A stretch of 27,962 nucleotides of DNA from Pedosphaera sp. (lineage in GTDB: Bacteria; Verrucomicrobiota; Verrucomicrobiia; Limisphaerales; SIAT01). The notes beneath the pieces were generated by a model, which was not told where the DNA came from, searched no databases, and saw only the letters and a program-made list of their open reading frames with translations. Position 1 is the stretch's first letter. Every line of letters begins with the position of its first letter. Positions 1 to 7,219 of this stretch are shown here, in pieces. A program made the translations under genes and the position numbers. The stretch covers positions 1 to 27,962 of the forward strand of contig SIAT01000005.1 of assembly GCA_009691645.1 (NCBI GenBank), given 5' to 3'.

Positions 1-423
1 GAAACCGGATTGGTGCGCGCGTGGCGGGAGAAGTTCGCCGACTTCGTGTTGGTGGCGCTTGTGCCAATCTTTTTTACGAACACGGGTCTGCGCACGGAAA
101 TTGGCGCATTACAAAACAGCACGGCCTGGTTGGGATGCGCGGCTGTGATGGCGGTGGCGGTGGTAGGAAAGCTCGGTGGTTGCTGGCTGGGCGCGCGGTT
201 GACGGGGCAAACGAATCGTGAGGCGGCGTGTGTGGGAGCCTTGATGAACACGCGCGCGCTGATGGGGTTGGTGGCGATCAACATCGGCCTCGAGCTCGGC
301 CTTCTCACGCGTGAGCTGTTCACGATGTTCGTGATCATGGCGCTGCTTACCACCGTGATGTGCGCGCCGCTGCTGCGCTGGTGGCTGCCGGTGGAGTTGC
401 GCAAGCTCCTGCCGAAAGACTAA
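1..423 (+). CDS. Cation/proton antiporter (CPA2-type Na+/H+ or K+/H+ exchanger), C-terminal part, 5' end outside window
   Basis: The frame is open from base 1, giving about 140 residues up to TAA at 421-423. The product is an inner-membrane exchanger that moves a monovalent cation against protons. The segment reading VPIFFTNTGLRTEIGAL matches the family's usual 'PIFF..SGLRT.IG' helix. It is followed by hydrophobic helices and by the family block GALMNTRALMGLVAINIGLE, then LFTMFVIMALLTTVM, typical of the last transmembrane helices of CPA2 transporters. There is no C-terminal RCK/TrkA domain: the protein ends shortly after the last helix in a basic tail (RKLLPKD). The ion specificity cannot be read from this fragment. 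Its stop codon directly abuts the stop of the convergent gene, with no bases between. Confidence 0.85.
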   Translation, partial: ETGLVRAWREKFADFVLVALVPIFFTNTGLRTEIGALQNSTAWLGCAAVMAVAVVGKLGGCWLGARLTGQTNREAACVGALMNTRALMGLVAINIGLELGLLTRELFTMFVIMALLTTVMCAPLLRWWLPVELRKLLPKD

Positions 424-1788
424 TCACGGTCGTCGCTCGGATTCGGGCAGATGCAGCACGGTGAGCGCGCAGGAATCCCACGCGGGCGAGTTGCGATTGG
501 CGTTCCACGTGATGAACAGTTTGTCGCCCTTCGACGAGAGCGCGACGCTGTAGGTCCCTTTGAGTGTACAGGCGTATTTCGTCTGATAGAACGGGTGCAG
601 GAACGCGATCACCTTCCGTTGCCGCGTCTTCGTGTCGAACTGCACCACGGCCGAATTATCATGCTCGCTGCCACCGTGCGCGCCGGGAACGTAGTAGATG
701 TAGCGGCCGGTCGGATCGGCATCGAGCGTGGTGATGTACTGCTGGGAACCGACACCGGCGGGACCGAGCGGCTCGATTTTCTCGGTCTTCGTATCGAACG
801 CGAAGAAGTGCGCGTCCTCATCTTTCTTGCCCTGCGAGACAGTGTACACGATGCCCTGCGGCGTTTCCTCGGACGTGGCGCGGATGCCGATCTGGCCCGG
901 AATCTTCACTGGCACACCAGCCTTCTCCGGATCATAACGCATCAATTGCTCGCTGCTTCCTTTCTGGTTGCCCTGCGTGTAATAGATGCGGCCGGTGGAG
1001 GCGGCGAAGATCATGGCGCGCGCAGGGCCGTTCGGCACGTCGCAGAGAACCTTTTTTTGACGGATGTCGAACGCGAAGAAGTGGACGCCATCCTCGTCGC
1101 CGCCAGTTCCGGGTGCGGTGCCGCCGTAGAAAATGAGCCGCTTCGGATCGAGCGCGCTGGTGGGGATGCAGTGCTTCGGCACGGGGCCGTGCGCGACGAT
1201 CTCCGTTTTGCCGGAGCCGAGGTGATGACGAAGGATCCAATCGCCTTTGTAATGGTACTGGTCGGTGGTGACGCGCGTGGAACCGCGGTGAGTGGAGAAG
1301 TAAATCCAGCCGTCGCTGCCGAGGTCGAGGCGGCTGTGGATTTTGCCGGGCGCGTAATGCCCCTCGGGCAGCTTCAGCACGGAACGCACGTCGAGTAGTT
1401 GCCGCAGCTTTTTCGTGGCGGGATCGTATTCGTACACGAAGGCGTTTCCGGCGGGCGCAAGATGGTCGCCGATGGAGGCGTAATACTTGTCGCCGACGGC
1501 GAGGCTGTCGCCCCAGTTCGACCACGGCTTGCCCGGATAATCCTGGCCGGGAAAATAGAGGAAATCCACGGTCGGCGGCGTCTTCGCGATGGCCACGCCG
1601 GAACGCAACGTGGCGGGCGGTTTCAGGAAGTCAGCCGAAGTATCGGTGGCGATCTCTTTGCCACCGGGCAGGCGTGGCGGGTAAGTGACCTCCGGCACGG
1701 CAGTTTTCGCTTTAGTCGTTTTCTTCGGCGCATCCGCGGCGTGGAGCGAGAAAACGAAAAGAGAGAGAAGGAGAAGAGGGGCTTTCAT
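424..1788 (-). CDS. Secreted beta-propeller-like protein of unknown function
   Basis: This 454-residue protein begins with a signal peptide (MKAPLLLLSLFVFSLHAADA), so it is exported. The mature part has recurring beta-blade signatures: 'F.YEYDPATKKLRQLLDV', 'FFAFDIRQKKVLCDV', 'LMRYDPEKAG', 'FFAFDTKTEKIEPL', 'VVQFDTKTRQRKVIAF'. Each is an aromatic-D-x-x-T/Q-K turn, as in YncE/SMP-30-like or PQQ-like propellers. I see no catalytic motif that would assign a reaction. Its ATG lies in a 4-base ATGA overlap with the stop of the upstream FG-GAP gene, so the two are probably translationally coupled and act together outside the cytoplasm. The fold is inferred from repeats seen by eye. Confidence 0.75.
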   Translation of the reverse strand: MKAPLLLLSLFVFSLHAADAPKKTTKAKTAVPEVTYPPRLPGGKEIATDTSADFLKPPATLRSGVAIAKTPPTVDFLYFPGQDYPGKPWSNWGDSLAVGDKYYASIGDHLAPAGNAFVYEYDPATKKLRQLLDVRSVLKLPEGHYAPGKIHSRLDLGSDGWIYFSTHRGSTRVTTDQYHYKGDWILRHHLGSGKTEIVAHGPVPKHCIPTSALDPKRLIFYGGTAPGTGGDEDGVHFFAFDIRQKKVLCDVPNGPARAMIFAASTGRIYYTQGNQKGSSEQLMRYDPEKAGVPVKIPGQIGIRATSEETPQGIVYTVSQGKKDEDAHFFAFDTKTEKIEPLGPAGVGSQQYITTLDADPTGRYIYYVPGAHGGSEHDNSAVVQFDTKTRQRKVIAFLHPFYQTKYACTLKGTYSVALSSKGDKLFITWNANRNSPAWDSCALTVLHLPESERRP

Positions 1789-3395
1789 GGTTCGATAATG
1801 TTGAAGAGTTGATCGGCGTTCACGTCGGTGCGCGTCAGCGTTTTGCCATTTGGAAAACGGAGTTGCAGGTCCACCTTCGTCACGTCGCCGAGGCCAAAAT
1901 GAGCGAGAGCGGGTTGGCCGCTGGCGTAGCCGTAACCGATGCTGATTTCCTGAAAGCCAAGCAGGGCGCCGTCCTTGCCGACCTGACCAGTCTTAAAGAG
2001 TCGCACCTGCGCGCCGATGCCCATCCGGTTCATCTGCTTGCCGGTGACACGCACTTGCAGCCAGTGGCGCGCGGGACTTTCGTTGCGCAGGAGGCGCGAG
2101 TGATTGCCGGCGAACCAATTGATCAGGAAAAGATCAAGGCGCCCGTCATTGTCGAAATCGCCCGTCGGGCCGCACGGGAAATAAACCATCGGCGCACGGA
2201 GGGGGCGGGGCGCGACAAAGCGCGGCAGGCCGCCTTTCACGCCGGTGTTGTGGAAGACGAGCGGCGTGATCGTTTCGCCATCGCGCCAACCGGCGGAGAG
2301 GAAGATGTCCGGCCAACCGTCGTTATCGAAGTCCTGAATCTCCACATGCGGGCATTTGACCGGCACGGAATCACCGAGACCGACCTCCGTCGTCACGTCG
2401 CGGAATTGCGGCACGCCATTTTTGATTCCGTCATTGAGGAAGACTTTATTGCGCGCGGTTTCGCAGTGGATGCTCAGCACGAGGTCGAGGCGGCCATCGC
2501 GGTTCAGATCGCCGAAGGCCGCGCCGCACGGCCAATCCTCGCCGTGCAGGGGCTTCCACGCGAACATCTCGCGCAGTTCGGGGGCTTCGCGATAGCGGTT
2601 GCCGGGTTGGCTGAGAAAGAACCGATTACTGTGGCCGACAAAGAAATCAGGTCGACCGTCGTTGTTCAGATCAGCCACGGCGAGGCCGAGGCCGAAGATG
2701 TCCTCGGGCAAGCCGACTTCGACCGTCACATCCTTGAACTTCATCCCGCCGAGATTTCTGAGGAGCGTGGAGCGCGGCTCGCGCGTGAATTTGTCTTCCA
2801 CGATGAAGAGGTCGAGCAGGCCGTCGTTGTCGTAATCGAACACGCCGATGTTGCGCGCGGTGAAGAGCGATTCCGGGCAGGCGCCACTCGAGGCGGAGAG
2901 ATCGGTGAACTTCCCGCCCGCGTTCCGGAAAAGCTGGCTGTGACGGAACTTCGACGAGAGCTGCGGCTCCGCGTCGTTTTTTGCTTTCGCCTTGCCGGGC
3001 GCTTTGGCGTTGTTGGCGATGTAGAGATCGAGCGCGCCGTCGTTGTCGAGGTCGGCGAAAACCGCGCCGCTCGTGCGCGAGAAGATTTCTGCGGGCGCAC
3101 CTTTCAACCACTCGAAACGGCCGCCGCCGAGGTTGCGGAACAGGCGGTACGGCACGGGGCCTTTGGCCGGGGCGTATTCGGCGTTGGGTCGGTCGCAGAA
3201 GCCGCCGACAAAAAGGTCGAGGCGCCCGTCGCCATCGAAGTCGCCCCACGCGCCGCCGTGGCCCATCAGTCCGGCGAGCGGCTCAAGAAGGCCTGCGGGT
3301 TGAGTGACGTCGGTGAAACGGATGGGTGACTGGGCGCCGAGAACGAGCGGCAGACAGAACAAGGCGGTCCAGGTTGCAGGGAGAACGCGACGCAT
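1785..3395 (-). CDS. Secreted FG-GAP/VCBS-repeat protein with C-terminal ASPIC/UnbV domain (CRTAC1-like)
   Basis: The protein has 536 residues, with an N-terminal signal sequence (about residues 1-21, ending LVLGAQS). Seven D-x-D/N-x-D-G calcium-loop motifs occur at about residues 52, 115, 187, 242, 296, 355 and 413 (for example GDFDGDGRLDLF, DYDNDGLLDLF). This spacing is that of an integrin-alpha-like seven-bladed propeller built from FG-GAP/VCBS repeats. Residues about 455-520 (GIGAQVRLF...GYGYASGQ...AHFGLGD...LRFPNGKT) match the ASPIC/UnbV domain usual at the C-terminus of this family. Such exported proteins are abundant in planctomycetes and verrucomicrobia; the ligand is unknown. It is first in a two-gene unit with the next propeller gene (ATGA overlap at 1785-1788). 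Confidence 0.88.
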   Translation of the reverse strand: MRRVLPATWTALFCLPLVLGAQSPIRFTDVTQPAGLLEPLAGLMGHGGAWGDFDGDGRLDLFVGGFCDRPNAEYAPAKGPVPYRLFRNLGGGRFEWLKGAPAEIFSRTSGAVFADLDNDGALDLYIANNAKAPGKAKAKNDAEPQLSSKFRHSQLFRNAGGKFTDLSASSGACPESLFTARNIGVFDYDNDGLLDLFIVEDKFTREPRSTLLRNLGGMKFKDVTVEVGLPEDIFGLGLAVADLNNDGRPDFFVGHSNRFFLSQPGNRYREAPELREMFAWKPLHGEDWPCGAAFGDLNRDGRLDLVLSIHCETARNKVFLNDGIKNGVPQFRDVTTEVGLGDSVPVKCPHVEIQDFDNDGWPDIFLSAGWRDGETITPLVFHNTGVKGGLPRFVAPRPLRAPMVYFPCGPTGDFDNDGRLDLFLINWFAGNHSRLLRNESPARHWLQVRVTGKQMNRMGIGAQVRLFKTGQVGKDGALLGFQEISIGYGYASGQPALAHFGLGDVTKVDLQLRFPNGKTLTRTDVNADQLFNIIEP

Positions 3396-3402
3396 AGTTT
3401 GA

Positions 3403-3432
3403 TTGGGGACGAGTTAAGGGCATGAGTATTCT
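3403..3432 (+). promoter_or_regulatory. Possible promoter for trxB
   Basis: TTGGGG (3403-3408), an 18-base spacer and TATTCT (3427-3432) form a weak sigma-70-like pair. It lies in the 98-base divergent gap between the FG-GAP gene and trxB. Predicted transcription would begin near 3440, leaving a leader of about 55 bases. This is a by-eye match only. Confidence 0.25.
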
Positions 3433-3493
3433 CGGCGCAAAACAAATCGGTGGCTTGCCATCGCGGTGCGCCCTCTCTAGCCTTCCTCGATTT

Positions 3494-4426
3494 ATGGAAA
3501 AAGTTGTCATCATTGGCTCCGGCTGCGCTGGCTGGACCGCCGCCCTCTACACCGCCCGCGCTCAACTCAATCCGCTGCTCATCACCGGCGTGATGCCGGG
3601 CGGGCTGCTGACCACCACGAGCATCGTGGAGAATTTCCCCGGCTTTCCCGAGGGCGTGGATGGCACGGATCTGATGATGCGGATGCAGAAGCAGGCGGAG
3701 CATTTCGGCGCGAAGACGCGCTTCGGTAGCGTGGTCGAAGCAGTCGATCTGTCGAAGCGGCCTTTCACGTTGACGGTGGATGGCGAGAAACTTCAGACGC
3801 AATGCCTGATCATCGCGACCGGTGCGGGCCACAAACATCTCGATGTGGTGGGCGAGCACGAACTGGAAAAGAAGGGCGTGACCTATTGCGCGACGTGCGA
3901 CGGCGCGTTACCGATGTTCCGCAACCAGCCGGTCGTCGTGGTCGGCGGCGGCGACTCGGCGTGTGAAGAGGCGACGTATCTCACGCGATTCGCCTCGGAG
4001 GTTTATCTCATTCATCGCCGCGACACGCTGCGCGCCTCGAAGGTGATGGCTGAGCGGGCGCTTTCGAATCCGAAAATCAAACCGGTGTGGGATTCCGCAG
4101 TGACCGAAGTGCTCGACCTGCAGCAGGGTAAAGTGACCGGCGTGAAGTTGAAAAATCTGAAGACGAATGCGGAACGCGTGCTGCCGTGCGCGGGCGTATT
4201 TGTCGCCATCGGCCACGTGCCGAACACGCAGCTTTTCAAGGGTGTGATCGACATGAACGAGGGCGGTTACATTCATCGAAAGCAAGGCTCGGAGACGAAT
4301 GTGCAGGGAGTGTTCGTGGCGGGTGATTGTTCCGATCACGTGTATCGTCAGGCTATCACGGCGGCGGGGATGGGTTGCGCGGCGGCGATTGACGCCGAGC
4401 GTTACTTGGGCAACTTGAACCAGTGA
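3494..4426 (+). CDS. trxB: Thioredoxin reductase (NADPH)
   Basis: This cytosolic FAD flavoenzyme passes electrons from NADPH to thioredoxin. From ATG 3494 it is 310 residues, the normal low-molecular-weight TrxB length. An in-frame ATG at 3422 would add 24 residues before the FAD motif, so I prefer 3494. FAD-binding GSGCAG is at residues 8-13, the redox-active pair CATC at 132-135, the NADPH-binding GGGDSA at 151-156, the HRR phosphate-binding motif at 174-176, and a C-terminal FAD contact block GVFVAGDCSD. Residue 11 is Cys where most TrxB proteins have Pro. No thioredoxin gene is adjacent. Instead the stop overlaps the GTG of a rhodanese gene by 4 bases. It heads a same-strand run that extends to 7159. 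Confidence 0.95.
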   Translation: MEKVVIIGSGCAGWTAALYTARAQLNPLLITGVMPGGLLTTTSIVENFPGFPEGVDGTDLMMRMQKQAEHFGAKTRFGSVVEAVDLSKRPFTLTVDGEKLQTQCLIIATGAGHKHLDVVGEHELEKKGVTYCATCDGALPMFRNQPVVVVGGGDSACEEATYLTRFASEVYLIHRRDTLRASKVMAERALSNPKIKPVWDSAVTEVLDLQQGKVTGVKLKNLKTNAERVLPCAGVFVAIGHVPNTQLFKGVIDMNEGGYIHRKQGSETNVQGVFVAGDCSDHVYRQAITAAGMGCAAAIDAERYLGNLNQ

Positions 4427-4752
4427 GCGCGCACGCGATTCTGCCGCAGGAACTGGCCGCGGAATTGCAGTCCGCGAACCCGCCGCGGCTGCTCGATGTG
4501 CGCGAGGTGGAGGAGAACGAGTTGGTGACGTTGCCCGGCTCGAAGTTGATTCCGCTGGGCCAGTTGCCGTCGCGGTCGGGAGAGCTGGAGGCGTGGCGCG
4601 ATGAGGATGTTGTGGTTTATTGCCACCACGGGATTCGCAGTCAACATGCGGTCGGTTATTTGCAGCAGATCGGCTTCACACGGCTGCGCAATCTGACGGG
4701 CGGCATTGATGCGTGGGCGCTGACGGTCGAGCCGCGGCTGTTGCGTTACTAG
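4423..4752 (+). CDS. Single-domain rhodanese-like sulfurtransferase
   Basis: The protein has 109 residues starting at GTG 4423, inside the GTGA overlap with the trxB stop. It is a single rhodanese domain: an N-terminal strand with LLDVREVEE at about residues 23-31, and the active-site loop CHHGIRS with catalytic Cys67. The GGIDAWA signature is near the C-terminus. The loop is of the type found in small cytosolic GlpE/PspE-like sulfurtransferases that carry persulfide sulfur on cysteine. The physiological acceptor is unknown. The coupling to trxB suggests that the persulfide or its acceptor is reduced by the thioredoxin system; that link is inference from position. Confidence 0.92.
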   Translation: MSAHAILPQELAAELQSANPPRLLDVREVEENELVTLPGSKLIPLGQLPSRSGELEAWRDEDVVVYCHHGIRSQHAVGYLQQIGFTRLRNLTGGIDAWALTVEPRLLRY

Positions 4753-4781
4753 TATTGCGGCTGCGGAAGTTTAATTTGAAT

Positions 4782-4820
4782 GCGCCGCGGGTGGGCGCGT
4801 CTGTGTGAAGTCCGCGGCGC
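4782..4820 (+). repeat. Perfect 9-bp inverted repeat just upstream of the hisB ribosome-binding site
   Basis: GCGCCGCGG (4782-4790) and its exact complement CCGCGGCGC (4812-4820) are separated by 21 bases. The hairpin would end 6 bases before the GAGG (4827-4830) that precedes the preferred hisB start at 4840. There is no T-run after it, so it is not a rho-independent terminator. It could modulate hisB translation or be chance in GC-rich DNA. Confidence 0.45.
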
Positions 4821-4839
4821 GAGGATGAGGTTTGTGCCA

Positions 4840-5502
4840 ATGATGAAACGCCAAGCGAAAATCAAACGGGCCACGAAAGAGACGCGCATCGATCTGGCTT
4901 TGGACATCGACGGCACCGGCAAGGTGTCGGCGAAGACCGGCGTGCCGTTCCTCGACCACATGTTGACGCTCGTAGCGCGGCATGCGGTAGTGGATCTCAA
5001 GCTGCGCTGCAAAGGCGACCTCGAGGTGGACGCGCACCACACGGTGGAGGATTGCGGCATCGCGTTGGGGCAGGCGTTCGCGCAGGCGCTGGGCGACAAG
5101 CGCGGCATCCGCCGTTACGGCGCGGGTTTTCATCCGAAGAACCCGTTCACCGGCGAAGCCCACGTGCCGATGGACGAGTGCCTCACGCGCTGCGTGATTG
5201 ATTTCAGCGGCCGGCCTTATCTTGTCTGGCGGGGGATGGATGATTATCCGCAAAAGAAGATCTCACGCGCCGAGCGGACGCAGGATATGTCGAGCGCGTT
5301 CCGGTTCGGTCTGGCGCGCGAGTTCTTCCAGGGTTTTGCGAATGAGGCGCGCTGCAATCTGCATTTGGAGTTACTGTACGGCGGCGAGCCTCATCATGTG
5401 GTGGAGGGGCTTTTCAAGGCATTTGCCAAAGCGGTGGATTTTGCCTGTCAACGGGATGAGCGGATCTCCGGGATCATTCCCAGCAGCAAGGGGAAGCTGT
5501 GA
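4840..5502 (+). CDS. hisB: Imidazoleglycerol-phosphate dehydratase
   Basis: HisB catalyses the sixth step of histidine biosynthesis, dehydrating imidazole-glycerol phosphate to imidazole-acetol phosphate in the cytosol with Mn2+. From ATG 4840 (GAGG nine bases upstream) it is 220 residues. An ATG at 4780 would add 20 residues lacking family similarity. Metal and substrate motifs are present: DHML at 39-42, HHTVED at 66-71, HVPMDE at 108-113, and HHVVE at 185-189. There is no N-terminal phosphatase domain, so it is the monofunctional form. It is about 20 residues longer than usual, with extra material at about 98-106 and 135-152. It sits alone among redox and sigma genes; hisH is about 14 kb away. 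Confidence 0.93.
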   Translation: MMKRQAKIKRATKETRIDLALDIDGTGKVSAKTGVPFLDHMLTLVARHAVVDLKLRCKGDLEVDAHHTVEDCGIALGQAFAQALGDKRGIRRYGAGFHPKNPFTGEAHVPMDECLTRCVIDFSGRPYLVWRGMDDYPQKKISRAERTQDMSSAFRFGLAREFFQGFANEARCNLHLELLYGGEPHHVVEGLFKAFAKAVDFACQRDERISGIIPSSKGKL

Positions 5503-5535
5503 TTGAATAACGTCCCCACGCCTGCGTCGAACACT

Positions 5536-6141
5536 ATGGCGAAACCATTGGATTTCAAGACGGCCGAAGATAGCGCGCTGGTGCGGGTCGCCCTGAGGGG
5601 CAACATGGTCGCCTTCGAAGAGTTAATCAGTCGCCACCGCGACAAGTTGTACGCACGCGCTTTCAGTATGTTGCGGAACGAGGACGCGGCCCTCGACATC
5701 GCGCAAGAGGCGTGGGTGAAAGGCTGGCAGCGGTTGAAGCAGTTTCAGGGCGATGCTGGGTTTGCGACGTGGATGACGAGGATCGTCATCAACCTCTGCC
5801 TCGACGATTTGCGCAAGAAGAAGCGCCAGAAGTCTGAGTCCCTCGAGGAATTGGACGAGGAATGGGGTGGGGCAGAACGGCGGATGCCGTACTTCACCGT
5901 CAACCCGACGGAAGGGTTGGAGCGGCATGAGTTGCGCCAGCGTATTGACCGGGCGCTGGCCCGGCTCTCCGAGGCGCACCGGAAAGTTTTGGTGTTGTAT
6001 GAGTTTGAAGAGATGGATTACAAACAGATTGCGAAACTGATGGATTGTTCCATCGGGACCGTGATGTCCCGCCTCTTCTACGCCCGCCGCCGATTGGCCG
6101 CACTGTTGATGAGTTTTAAGAAAGAAAGAGATTCAGAATGA
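5536..6141 (+). CDS. ECF-family RNA polymerase sigma factor (sigma-70 family)
   Basis: This is a 201-residue alternative sigma factor that would direct RNA polymerase to a stress or envelope regulon. The sigma-2 region lies at about residues 15-85 (FEELISRHRDKLYARAFSML, then DALDIAQEAW-like core DAALDIAQEAWVKGW, and FATWMTRIVINLCLDDLRK). The sigma-4 helix-turn-helix is near 135-190 (LSEAHRKVLVLYEFEEMDY, IAKLMDCSIGTVMSRLFYAR). Sigma-3 is absent, as in ECF factors. An in-frame TTG at 5503 directly follows the hisB stop, but ATG 5536 (MAKPLDF) is preferred because it gives the normal ECF N-terminus. Neither start has a convincing Shine-Dalgarno sequence. The stop overlaps the next gene (ATGA), the usual sigma/anti-sigma arrangement. 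Confidence 0.93.
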   Translation: MAKPLDFKTAEDSALVRVALRGNMVAFEELISRHRDKLYARAFSMLRNEDAALDIAQEAWVKGWQRLKQFQGDAGFATWMTRIVINLCLDDLRKKKRQKSESLEELDEEWGGAERRMPYFTVNPTEGLERHELRQRIDRALARLSEAHRKVLVLYEFEEMDYKQIAKLMDCSIGTVMSRLFYARRRLAALLMSFKKERDSE

Positions 6142-6662
6142 ACATCGAATTAGAACTGAAGATTCAGGCTTGGCTGGACAATGAATTGTCCGCGAAGGAA
6201 GCCGCCGAGGTCGCCACGCTGGTCGCCACGAATACCGAGGCGCAGGCGCTCGCCGCCGAGTTGAAGTCGCTCAAGATTTCCGTTCACGGCAACGAACTGG
6301 CGCTCACCGTGCCGGAATCGCGCGAGTTTCATTGGTCGAAGATCGAGCGCGCCATCCTGCAGGCCGAGAAATCCGAGTCGCGCGCCGAAGCCGCCGGCTT
6401 TTCGCCCTTCTCCTTCTTCGCGTGGGCCCGCAACTGGCTCGCGCCCGTGGCCGGTCTGGCCGCGTTGGTCGCCGTGCTCATCGTGGTCGCCCCCAGTTCC
6501 TCCGAGCCGGAGTACAGCGAGACCGAGACTCCATCGGAAGATGTCGACGTGATTCATTTCAAGGATCCCGCCAGCCGGATGACCATCATCTGGTTCTACG
6601 ATCAGTCGGGGAACCCGGTCCAGAACCCCGGTTCGATTGATAACGTGGAGAAGCCCGAGTGA
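6138..6662 (+). CDS. Probable membrane-anchored anti-sigma factor
   Basis: The protein has 174 residues, with its ATG inside the 4-base overlap with the sigma-factor stop. Residues 1-45 are acidic-amphipathic (IQAWLDNELSAKEAAEV), resembling the N-terminal sigma-binding segment of single-pass anti-sigma factors. A single transmembrane helix lies at about 101-118 (LAPVAGLAALVAVLIVV). A short periplasmic tail follows, with DPASRMTIIWFYDQSGNP. There is no cysteine anywhere, so it is not a zinc-binding (ZAS/zf-HC2) anti-sigma factor and cannot sense redox state through a zinc-thiol switch. The function is inferred mainly from position, size and topology. It is coupled by GTGA to the exported protein downstream. 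Confidence 0.75.
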   Translation: MNIELELKIQAWLDNELSAKEAAEVATLVATNTEAQALAAELKSLKISVHGNELALTVPESREFHWSKIERAILQAEKSESRAEAAGFSPFSFFAWARNWLAPVAGLAALVAVLIVVAPSSSEPEYSETETPSEDVDVIHFKDPASRMTIIWFYDQSGNPVQNPGSIDNVEKPE

Positions 6663-7159
6663 ACGTTTTAATCCGCACATTTTTTTCGCCGCTCGCCGTC
6701 GTGGCGTTGCTCGTACTGGCCGTGCCGTCGCGGGTACTGGCGGCCGAGCCGATCCTGAATGTCGAGGTTCGTTTGGTGTGGGGCACCGACGACGCCAAAT
6801 CGCCGCACGCGGACTTCAAGAAGATGGATCCCAAGCTGGCGGAAACGCTTCGCCGCTCTTTCCGTTGGACCGAGTATTACGAGGGCAAGATGCAGAAAGT
6901 GCAAGCGCCCTCGGAGACCAGCCAGAGGGTCACGCTGGCTGATGACTGCTACGTTGAGCTGAAGAACCTCGGCAAGTCCAAAATCGAGGTGAAGTATTTC
7001 ACCGGCACCAAGCAGATCGGCAAGACGGTGAACACGCTCCCGCCCCAGAATTGGCTCACTGTCGGCAGCGTGGACAAGAGCAACTCGGCGAAGTTCGTGA
7101 TGATGCGCCTCGTGCCCGAGAAAGCTGCGAAGAAGGAAACCAAGGAGCCGAAGAACTGA
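6659..7159 (+). CDS. Exported protein of unknown function, third gene of the sigma/anti-sigma unit
   Basis: This 166-residue product starts at GTG 6659 in a 4-base overlap with the anti-sigma stop. An N-terminal signal peptide of about 28 residues ends RVLAAEP. The mature domain contains short beta-rich stretches (LNVEVRLVWGTDD, YVELKNLGKSKIEVKYF, KFVMMRLVPE), which suggest a small beta-sandwich, and it ends in a Lys/Glu tail. I do not recognise the family. Its place behind a sigma/anti-sigma pair suggests a periplasmic co-sensor or a target of the regulon. A strong terminator follows 21 bases after the stop, marking the end of the transcription unit that may start at trxB. Confidence 0.8.
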   Translation: MNVLIRTFFSPLAVVALLVLAVPSRVLAAEPILNVEVRLVWGTDDAKSPHADFKKMDPKLAETLRRSFRWTEYYEGKMQKVQAPSETSQRVTLADDCYVELKNLGKSKIEVKYFTGTKQIGKTVNTLPPQNWLTVGSVDKSNSAKFVMMRLVPEKAAKKETKEPKN

Positions 7160-7180
7160 ATTTGGTTGGGTTTTCGTACA

Positions 7181-7219
7181 CCCCGTCGGTCCTCTGGACC
7201 GGCGGGGTTTTCTGTTTTT
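7181..7219 (+). terminator. Strong rho-independent terminator closing the trxB-to-6659 run
   Basis: A 12-bp stem (7181-7192 with 7196-7207, one G-U pair) with a 3-base loop TCT is followed by TTTTCTGTTTTT (7208-7219). It separates the upstream run from gyrB. Confidence 0.93.

Noticed and set aside
1809..3329. 506-codon plus-strand frame opposite the FG-GAP gene
   Set aside because: It is the complement of repetitive D-x-D-x-D-G coding sequence, so it shows Val/Glu/Ile-rich pseudo-repeats. It has no signal, domain or start context.
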